From XYA12-FULL-58-9 sp001798605 (GTDB lineage Bacteria; Myxococcota; XYA12-FULL-58-9), in contig DAINMX010000075.1 in assembly GCA_036736205.1 (NCBI GenBank), positions 1 to 25,800 on the forward strand: 25,800 nt of DNA, read 5' to 3'. A program made the position numbers and the translations under genes. Position 1 is the first letter of the stretch; each line of letters starts with the position of its first letter. Below, piece after piece: positions 19,828-25,800 of the stretch. The notes beneath the pieces are model-generated. The model had not been told where the DNA came from. It was given only the letters and a program-made list of their open reading frames with translations, and ran no database searches.

Positions 19828-20802
19828 TCAGGGCTTGCGGGCCGCACCGTCGGCAATCCTATCGGCGGCGCGCAGGGTGAACACCGCTTGGCCAGCGCGT
19901 AGGTCTTGGATTTCTTGATACGCCGCGGTCTCCTCGAAGAGCTCCTTGGGGATACACGCAAGAATGATTTCATAGACCTGCTGGTCGGCTTCGTGGATAA
20001 GCCAGGGCTGTTGGTCCGGAGCCCAGGTGGGGGCGATCTCCTCGCGCAAAGCGCGCATGGTCTCGAGGGCTTTGGCGCTGAAGATCTCGAGCATCTCCTG
20101 GAGCTCGCGATCTTCCTCGACCTCCTCGGCGTTGGCTACATCTTGCGTGTGACCGACGGATTTCTTCTTCTTCTTGTCAATCTTGCGCTTCAACAGGCGC
20201 GCCATGTGATCGAGGGTGAGCAACGAGAATTGCTGTTGCGCGCCAACATCGCGCCCGGAGGCCGCGAGTCGTTGCGCGGCAATCTTCGCCGCTTGTTTCA
20301 CGGCCTCGGCTACCTGTTGTGTCATCACCTCGCGTTTGATCTTGCCGCGCAGGTTGGAGCCGCGGCTGAACTCGCTCTTGGCCTGCGACTTGTGCATCGA
20401 CCCCTTGGGCATGAGCTGTTCGATGAGCTGCTTGATTTCTGGGGAATCGGCGAGCTCTGGGGGAAACTCGAGCTGATCGATGAGCTGTTTGATTTGCGCG
20501 CGTATGCTTTCAACGGCCAGCTGTATGGCATACTCATTGTGTGAGTTTTCCGCGCTTGCCTGTGCCTGTGCGTCAGCGAGGGCCCTGCGTATCAGCGCAA
20601 CCAAAGACCTGACTAGAGTCTTGTTCCACAGGCTCTGGCGCAGCTTTGCGATCTTCTGCACTTTGGCTGCGAGCTTGCGCAGGGATTCGCCGCTTTTGTC
20701 CCATCGCGACTCGACGACCTCTTCGTCTCCTTTGACGGTGTCGACGATGTCGTGGGAAAGATTCTGCTGTTGCGCCAGAATATCGAATACGCGGTCGGAC
20801 AT
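19828..20802 (-). CDS. Hypothetical helical cytoplasmic protein
   Basis: I do not recognise this 324-residue protein. It has no signal peptide or membrane segment and is predicted to be almost all helical, rich in Gln, Lys, Ala and Glu. Features include a Trp-containing helix near 33-62 (SRWDKSGESLRKLAAKVQ, then LWNKTLVRSLVALIRRAL), a short internal duplication IKQLIDQLEFPP and IKQLIEQLMPKG near 104-133, a lysine cluster KKKKKSVG near 212, an acidic helix EEVEEDRELQEMLEIF, and a C-terminal domain with WAPDQQPWLIHEADQQ. The length and lack of low-complexity suggest a genuine gene. It is divergent from the E1 gene and convergent with pdxA. A structural or adaptor role is only a guess. Confidence 0.75.
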   Translation of the reverse strand: MSDRVFDILAQQQNLSHDIVDTVKGDEEVVESRWDKSGESLRKLAAKVQKIAKLRQSLWNKTLVRSLVALIRRALADAQAQASAENSHNEYAIQLAVESIRAQIKQLIDQLEFPPELADSPEIKQLIEQLMPKGSMHKSQAKSEFSRGSNLRGKIKREVMTQQVAEAVKQAAKIAAQRLAASGRDVGAQQQFSLLTLDHMARLLKRKIDKKKKKSVGHTQDVANAEEVEEDRELQEMLEIFSAKALETMRALREEIAPTWAPDQQPWLIHEADQQVYEIILACIPKELFEETAAYQEIQDLRAGQAVFTLRAADRIADGAARKP

Positions 20803-21051
20803 GGATTGAGTCTACCCGGGGACGGTGCCGCTAGAAACCCCTCTTGCACGCTGGTTGGGTGTAATAACGTCACCGGTCGCCACTCGGTCTCCCTTGAATT
20901 ACTTTTTGGATTTCTGCTTCAGCCAACGCAGCCCTGCGAGATACCGCGGCTCGTCTTTTTGAGCATATTTGGTGGAAAGGCAACCCTTGTCTATCGAAGA
21001 AAGATCCCTACATTTCAACTCTTTCGGCAAAACAAGGACGGGTTTTCGCAA
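20803..21051. other. Divergent intergenic region before the E1 gene
   Basis: About 250 bases between the helical hypothetical gene (-) and the E1 gene (+), lower in GC than its flanks. TTGTCT at 20987 and TACATT at 21009 with a 16-base spacer form a weak promoter candidate for the E1 gene. A 61-codon minus-strand ORF (20899-21084) overlaps the E1 start and is not supported. No other structure is recognised. Confidence 0.4.
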
Positions 21052-23178
21052 ATGGAATCCGTAGAGATAGCGACGACAGACCACGTCACTGCGGCTCTAA
21101 CTTTGCAGCAACGGCTCGACATCTATCGCACGATGCTCCTGAGTCGTCGCCTCGATGATCTGGAAATCCAACTCAAGCGTCAGAATCAGTATTACTTCCA
21201 GATATCCGGTGCCGGACACGAGGCCACTGGGGTAACCGCGGCCATGCATTTGCGATCGGGGTACGATTGGTTCTTCCCCTATTACAGAGACCGCGCCTTG
21301 TGTTTGGGGATTGGCGTCACTCCCACGGAGATGTTGCTCCAAGGTGTGGGAGCGGCGGACGATCCTGCCTCTGGCGGACGGCAGATGCCCTCCCATTGGG
21401 GACACGCACAGCACAACATCGTTTCGCAATCGAGCCCCACGGGCACTCAGTTTCTCAACGCCGTCGGTTGCGCGGAGGCTGGAATCATGTGGGCCGACCT
21501 CGCCGAAGGCGCGTTAGAACGTCGCGAGTTCAAAGACGATGAGGTTGTTTATGTATCGTCGGGGGAGGGTACCACCAGCCAGGGGGAGTTCTACGAAGCT
21601 CTCAACACTGCGTGCATCGCCAAACTGCCCGTCATCTTTCACATTGAAGACAATGGCTTCGCTATCTCAGTGCCCGTCGAGTTTCAGACTCCGGGCGGCT
21701 CCATCTCCGCGCTGGTGTCGTGTTATCCCAATCTTCTCTGTCTCGAGTTTGATGGCTGTTGCCCCGAAGCGAGCTATGATGCTTGGCAAGAGGGTGTCGC
21801 CTATGTGCGCGCGCGCAAGGGCCCAGTGCTCATGCACGCACACGTGGTTCGACCCTACTCGCATTCGATGAGTGATGACGAGCGGCTCTATCGCACCGTC
21901 GAGGATCGCGACCGGGACGCCAAACGTGATCCCATCGTTGTCTATCGGCAACGACTCATCAGTGAGCATGGTGTCTCAGAAGAACAACTCGACAGTCTTG
22001 CTCACGCAGTCGATGATGAGCTGCGCACCGCGCGAGATGAGGCCCTAGGAGCTGTGCCGCCGGACCCTTCGACAGTGATGGACTATGTATTCTCTGCCGA
22101 TTTTGATCCGACCAGTCCAAAGCTGGTAACGGTGCCGCAAAGTGGTGAGGACGACCAAGACGCGACCATGGTCGACATGATCAATGCGGCCATTCGTGAC
22201 GAGATGGCACGAGACAGTCGTGTCGTCTTGTTCGGCGAGGACGTCGCCGATGCATCACGGGAAGAATCGCTCACAGAAGTTAAAGGCAAAGGTGGTGTAT
22301 TCAAAGCAACCCACGGATTGCAGCGCCGCTTCGGCTCACACCGAGTGTTCAACAGCCCTTTGGCAGAAGCCAATATTGTCGGTCGCGCGGTGGGAATGGC
22401 CTTGCGTGGCATCAAGCCGGTCGTCGAGATCCAATTCTTCGACTACATCTGGCCAGCGCTGATGCAGATTCGTTCGGAGCTCGCGCTTATGCGGTGGCGC
22501 TCCAACAACGCGTTTTCTTGCCCGGTGGTGATACGCTCAACCTATGGTGGCTATCTCAAAGGTGGTGCCGTATATCATTCGCAAACCGGCGAATCGATCT
22601 TTGCGCACATCCCGGGACTGCGGGTGGTCATTCCATCCAATGCTCTCGACGCCAATGGTTTGTTGCACACGGCCATTCGATGTGACGATCCGGTCCTGTT
22701 TCTCGAGCACAAACATCTCTATCGCCAAACATACAACCGCGCGCCATATCCTGGGCCCGATTTCACCATCCCCTTTGGCAAAGCGGCGGTCCTGCGCGAA
22801 GGCACCGACATCACCGTGCTCACCTTCGGTGCCTTGGTCAAACGCGCCGCAGACGCGACCAAGCATGCGGTGGAGCAGGGCATTGATGTCGAGCTCCTCG
22901 ACCTGCGCACCCTCGTACCCTACGACTGGGATGCGATACGCGCGAGTATCATGAAGACTGGCAAGGTGATCATCGCCCACGAGGATTCTCTGAGTTGGGG
23001 GGCCGGCTCAGAGATCGCCGCCCGCATCGCCAGCGATCTGTTCGACTACCTTGACGGCCCAGTCAAACGCGTCGCCTCTCTCGACACTTTCGTCGCTTAC
23101 CATCCAGTTCTCGAAGACGCGATCCTGCCGCAGACAGATGACGTCCTCGACGCCATCGTCGAGCTCGCGCGTTACTGA
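21052..23178 (+). CDS. Fused alpha/beta E1 component of a 2-oxoacid dehydrogenase
   Basis: This 708-residue protein joins the E1 alpha (about 1-350) and E1 beta (about 375-708) subunits of a thiamine-diphosphate-dependent 2-oxoacid dehydrogenase, most likely branched-chain (2-oxoisovalerate) type. The alpha half shows QYYFQISGAGHEATGVTAA, FPYYRDRAL, a MPSHWG segment and the ThDP/Mg motif GEGTTSQGEFYEALNTA ending in DNGFAIS. The beta half shows VVLFGEDVAD, the GLQRRFGSHRVFNSPLAEAN block, PVVEIQFFDYIWPA and the C-terminal EDSLSWGAG. The complex decarboxylates branched-chain 2-oxoacids and passes acyl groups to E2, which is not encoded nearby. The frame is open 100 codons further upstream but has no homology there. 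ATG 21052 with AAGGA upstream (13-base spacing) is preferred. Confidence 0.9.
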   Translation: MESVEIATTDHVTAALTLQQRLDIYRTMLLSRRLDDLEIQLKRQNQYYFQISGAGHEATGVTAAMHLRSGYDWFFPYYRDRALCLGIGVTPTEMLLQGVGAADDPASGGRQMPSHWGHAQHNIVSQSSPTGTQFLNAVGCAEAGIMWADLAEGALERREFKDDEVVYVSSGEGTTSQGEFYEALNTACIAKLPVIFHIEDNGFAISVPVEFQTPGGSISALVSCYPNLLCLEFDGCCPEASYDAWQEGVAYVRARKGPVLMHAHVVRPYSHSMSDDERLYRTVEDRDRDAKRDPIVVYRQRLISEHGVSEEQLDSLAHAVDDELRTARDEALGAVPPDPSTVMDYVFSADFDPTSPKLVTVPQSGEDDQDATMVDMINAAIRDEMARDSRVVLFGEDVADASREESLTEVKGKGGVFKATHGLQRRFGSHRVFNSPLAEANIVGRAVGMALRGIKPVVEIQFFDYIWPALMQIRSELALMRWRSNNAFSCPVVIRSTYGGYLKGGAVYHSQTGESIFAHIPGLRVVIPSNALDANGLLHTAIRCDDPVLFLEHKHLYRQTYNRAPYPGPDFTIPFGKAAVLREGTDITVLTFGALVKRAADATKHAVEQGIDVELLDLRTLVPYDWDAIRASIMKTGKVIIAHEDSLSWGAGSEIAARIASDLFDYLDGPVKRVASLDTFVAYHPVLEDAILPQTDDVLDAIVELARY

Positions 23179-23191
23179 GCCATGAAAACGG

Positions 23192-23527
23192 TTAGAAACG
23201 CCACATAATCAAGACGACAGCTCCGACGATCCACGGGGTAGCCCCGAGGCGGCCGTCGACCAGTTGCATCTGGCGCTCCAGATCGCCCGCACGAATGACG
23301 ATCTTTCGGGCGAACTGCTCATCGCCAAGTTTAAAGGTTACAGTCGCGGGACCGGCTGGGAGACCGTTGACATAACACGGCATGCCTTTCTCGAGTGGCT
23401 TGTCGCAGGTGCGCGTCTGTCCATCCGCCAGGCTGTAAATTGAAATTGTGACTGCGTCAAATGAGGAGGTGAATCGAATACCTCCTGTGCCAATTGCGTC
23501 AGCCGGTGCCTGAGGTTCTGTTCTCAC
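23192..23527 (-). CDS. Small PEGA-like protein with C-terminal membrane helix
   Basis: The 111-residue product, from a GTG at 23527, has a beta-rich central part (SFDAVTISIYSLADGQTRTC, then PCYVNGLPAGPATVTFKLGD, then ARKIVIRAGD) resembling the PEGA-type domains that end some surface or kinase-linked proteins. A hydrophobic end (PWIVGAVVLIMWRF) probably inserts in the membrane. The two cysteines flank a short loop and may form a disulfide. The start is uncertain. The frame stays open above 23527 without a good start codon, so it may be the surviving C-terminus of a longer protein. It is convergent with the E1 gene, 13 bases away. Confidence 0.5.
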   Translation of the reverse strand: MRTEPQAPADAIGTGGIRFTSSFDAVTISIYSLADGQTRTCDKPLEKGMPCYVNGLPAGPATVTFKLGDEQFARKIVIRAGDLERQMQLVDGRLGATPWIVGAVVLIMWRF

Positions 23528-23693
23528 ACTTTCGAGTATGCGGCGTCGACCCTCAACCGTGCGGGAGTGTCGTCATAGGGTTTCAGAAAAAATCGTGGCG
23601 ATTTGGACGTCCGGTGACGGCTCCTGTCTTTGCCTTCTTGGGCCTGAGTGCGTCAGACTGGCGCATGTTTCACTCGCTGTCACTCAGGTTGGT

Positions 23694-24320
23694 TCAGCCG
23701 TCCAGCATTTCCTTCAACGCTTTCGTCGGATTCGTGAATCCAACCCTCCGAGGATCGAATCTCGCCGGGTCATAGTCTCCTAGCCACTCCCTGAACTCGT
23801 CGTCGATGTCGCCCCTTACGATGTCTCCAAACCTTCCAAGACCGCCGCAATCTTCCGGTGGGCATGCGCGAGCACCATCGAGGCATTGTGGCAATCTTTT
23901 GGTTGTTTCGACACGACCTTCGAACTCAATCTCGTGCTGCCAGCCGTCCCCAAAATCGTACACGTACTGGATCGAATCGCCAGGCTTCTCGAAGAACTGC
24001 TTGATGCCGATTTCCCAACCTGGCTGCATGTTGTTGGCAGGATCACCGTATTCAGGATCGGGAATCCCAATTTGGATTTGGCTGGGTATCTGTCGAATGT
24101 TGTCTGTGAACACGTGCAGATGGCAGTTCATCCAACCCATGGCATCTTGGATGGCCATGTGGAGATCCCAGAACGTCGAGTTGCCTGGCACGAGAATCCT
24201 GCGCCACACGAGCGGCTCTGAGCCAAGAAGAACAACCTTTAACTGGAGGGCGGCTCGACCCTTGGGCTTGGACAGACGAGACGCCTTTTTCTTTCGGTCG
24301 GGTTTCTTTGCTTGAGGCAT
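23694..24320 (-). CDS. Plasmid pRiA4b ORF-3 family protein
   Basis: This 208-residue protein belongs to the pRiA4b ORF-3-like family, named after a plasmid ORF and also seen next to some transposons (IS1096 passenger-type). Its biochemical role is unknown. Family signatures are the early VWRRILVPGNSTFWDLHMAI, then AMGWMNCHLHVF, the central YVYDFGDGWQHEIEFEG, and the Cys-rich CPPEDCGG followed by a C-terminal block RFDPRRVGF. The N-terminal 20 residues are strongly basic (KKPDRKKKASRLSKPKG). There is no ribosome binding site visible before the ATG. No transposase is nearby, so mobility is suggested only by family history. Confidence 0.88.
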   Translation of the reverse strand: MPQAKKPDRKKKASRLSKPKGRAALQLKVVLLGSEPLVWRRILVPGNSTFWDLHMAIQDAMGWMNCHLHVFTDNIRQIPSQIQIGIPDPEYGDPANNMQPGWEIGIKQFFEKPGDSIQYVYDFGDGWQHEIEFEGRVETTKRLPQCLDGARACPPEDCGGLGRFGDIVRGDIDDEFREWLGDYDPARFDPRRVGFTNPTKALKEMLDG

Positions 24321-24573
24321 GTCAAACCGTCCTGGTGCTGGTTGTGAGCGATGCTACTACAGCCTATGACTCTGCCGCCAACCGCCAACCCTTCGTTCAG
24401 GTAGCGCTGCCAGTCAACTGCATTGACGCCAGTCCGCGACATCGCAGAGTTCTGACCGGCATTGTCTGAAATACAAGAGCCTGTCTTCTCCGTTGACCTG
24501 ACGTTGACAGCAGGAACAGAAATGGCGTGATTTGGTGTGACGTCCCATGTTGTGCAAAAGAGCCGGCCGCCGC
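24321..24573. other. Intergenic region, nothing recognised
   Basis: About 250 bases between the pRiA4b-type gene and the DUF5916-type gene, both on the minus strand. No ORF with plausible coding character, hairpin terminator or repeat stands out, apart from the palindrome CGATTCGAATCG inside the last codons of the downstream-reading gene (around 24577-24588). Confidence 0.4.
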
Positions 24574-25800
24574 TCACGATTCGAATCGGTAACTGAGCTT
24601 CAACATCATCACGTGCTCGCCAGCTTCGTCGGCGAGCGCCTCGAAGTCGGAGTCGAGATCGAAACGGCCTTGGGTGGCTTCATTTGCGCGGGCGTGGCTC
24701 CAGACCAGGAACAGGGTCGAACCGGGTAGGTACTCCCAACGTAGAACCAAATTGGAGCGGAGCTCACGAAAGTTGAAGTCCGGCTTGGTTATTGAGTAGT
24801 CGGTTTGCCCATCGTCGTCGCGATCGATGGAGATCTCATCGATGGCTCGTGTTGTGTGGACAGTGGCGAATCGATCGCCGTACTTGCGTGCCCGTGGTCG
24901 GTTCGCCTCGCGATAGTCTTTGTATTGGCCACTGCTGACGAGGGGCTGGGCGTAGAGCTCAACACTCAGAGTGGGGGATAACGTGTAGTTTACCCGCACA
25001 GTGGTGCCGAGGGTCGTTTGGTCCATTCTGGCGACTAGGTGGCGGTCGCCGACGCTCTCCACATACTGTTGGTCATTGAGGTTGCGGCTCCAAAACGGCG
25101 CGATCGACAGCTCGAGGTTGCTCATGGCTTGGAATGTCAGCTCCGCTGAAAGCTGCCATTTTTGCGCATCACCTTCGTCGTAGAGTCGTGCAGAGCCCGA
25201 GACATTTCCGTGTACGGCGCGCCGCGAATCGGAGCCGAGCTCGGACCAGAACCCCCAACTCGGTACTCCCCGCAGAGCGGGTCCGCCACGCAAGGTGCCT
25301 GTGCTCCAACGGTCCTCGTTGCGGCTCACGCCGAACGAGCCGTCCCAGTAAGAAAGCAGACGTGCGCAGGCATTGATGTTGGCACCGTTGCTGAGGTTGG
25401 TGCCACCGTAGTCGAGCACTGTCCAACCGTTGAAATTTGCCGACCAGTTGCGCAACACCGGGCCCGGCTCATCGTTACGGTACTGCAGCCAAAGCCACTG
25501 CACTGCGTAGTCGGCGCTGTGTTGAAAACCGAGATCGTTCACCTCAAACCCAGGCGAGCGAGTGTCGCCGCCGAGACCAAAGCGCAAAGGGCCGCCACCG
25601 ACCTTTCCGACCAGGTATTGTGCGCCATATCCCAAAAGCGCCGTGCGTTTGGGATCAAAATGGAGGTGGTCGGCATCTGGACGTTGATAGTAATGCTGCG
25701 ATGCCTCTTGAGTTGCGGTCACGGCGGCGAATGAGCCGAAGACGGCGCTGCCAAAGGTTTTTGCCTGCACCAGCCATTTGTTGTCCCAGAAGCGGTGATC
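24574..25800 (-). CDS. DUF5916-type outer-membrane protein, C-terminal part
   Basis: The frame is open to the right window edge (25800), so only the last 409 codons are seen. The visible part is a run of amphipathic beta strands, as in an outer-membrane barrel. It matches the C-terminal DUF5916 domain found after a family 9 carbohydrate-binding-like domain in putative surface hydrolases. Examples are DHRFWDNKWLVQAKTFGS at the edge, ADYAVQWLWLQYRNDEPG, LELSIAPFWSRNLNDQQYV, LSVELYAQPLVSSGQYKDYR, and the terminal strands LVLRWEYLPGSTLFLVWSHA and MMLKLSYRFES, which end in an aromatic residue followed by polar ones. The substrate is unknown. The N-terminal domains lie outside the window. Confidence 0.85.
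   Translation of the reverse strand, partial: DHRFWDNKWLVQAKTFGSAVFGSFAAVTATQEASQHYYQRPDADHLHFDPKRTALLGYGAQYLVGKVGGGPLRFGLGGDTRSPGFEVNDLGFQHSADYAVQWLWLQYRNDEPGPVLRNWSANFNGWTVLDYGGTNLSNGANINACARLLSYWDGSFGVSRNEDRWSTGTLRGGPALRGVPSWGFWSELGSDSRRAVHGNVSGSARLYDEGDAQKWQLSAELTFQAMSNLELSIAPFWSRNLNDQQYVESVGDRHLVARMDQTTLGTTVRVNYTLSPTLSVELYAQPLVSSGQYKDYREANRPRARKYGDRFATVHTTRAIDEISIDRDDDGQTDYSITKPDFNFRELRSNLVLRWEYLPGSTLFLVWSHARANEATQGRFDLDSDFEALADEAGEHVMMLKLSYRFES

Noticed and set aside
20899..21084. 61-codon minus-strand ORF before the E1 gene
   Set aside because: It overlaps the E1 start, has no ribosome binding site and no recognised similarity, although its Lys-rich end looks superficially protein-like.
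24239..24577. 112-codon minus-strand ORF spanning the intergenic region and the pRiA4b-type gene start
   Set aside because: It overlaps the well-supported pRiA4b ORF-3 gene in another frame and has no coding signature; I considered an integrase remnant but could not support it.

Overview
The window looks like chromosomal DNA of a GC-moderate, Gram-negative bacterium of the deltaproteobacterial/Myxococcota type. The clues are the gene order rpmE–DUF1385–prfA–prmC, a zinc-ribbon protein with a long Pro/Asp-rich linker and a TPR region, a CPBP protease resembling a myxobacterial group, a fused E1 alpha/beta dehydrogenase, and a DUF5916 outer-membrane-type protein. Assignment below class level is not possible from this sequence alone. 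There is a 100-N assembly gap at 9718-9817. I saw no rRNA, tRNA or CRISPR array.

Layout. 41-3297 (+) is a tight translation cluster: ribosomal protein L31, a DUF1385 membrane protein, release factor RF1 and the methyltransferase PrmC that modifies release factors. 3378-4426 holds a YhcH/YjgK/YiaL family protein and an unknown protein. 4423-5764 is an accessory patch: two tiny overlapping ORFs, a ribbon-helix-helix antitoxin plus GNAT toxin pair with a palindrome over its likely promoter, and a decayed BrnT-like toxin remnant lying against the 3' end of serS. 5725-12411 (-) is a likely operon in the order CPBP protease, Crp/Fnr regulator, zinc-ribbon/TPR protein and serS. The zinc-ribbon and TPR halves are probably one gene split by the gap.

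12412-13672 is gene-poor. It carries a 96-bp MITE-like palindromic element with an apparent 6-bp target duplication, a small lipoprotein and a broken PstS-like fragment. 13673-16766 (+) holds a chemoreceptor-like transducer and a disordered protein ending in RGG and GPRGPGGG repeats. 16856-17539 (-) is a flavin reductase. 17554-18744 is a second, GC-richer accessory patch with a BrnT/CopG-like toxin-antitoxin pair, an operator-like palindrome and orphan small ORFs.

18851-19771 (+) is pdxA, with a short duplication of its 3' end. 19828-20802 (-) is an unknown helical protein. 21052-23178 (+) is a fused 2-oxoacid dehydrogenase E1. The rest, on the minus strand, is a small PEGA-like membrane protein, a pRiA4b ORF-3 family protein, and the C-terminal part of a DUF5916 protein that runs off the right edge.

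The most noteworthy items are the MITE-like element, the zinc-ribbon/linker/TM/TPR protein coupled to a Crp-type regulator, the RGG/collagen-like repeat protein, and the three toxin-antitoxin-related loci. I did not find a clearly new multi-gene system. The Crp–zinc-ribbon–TPR unit is the best candidate for something undescribed.
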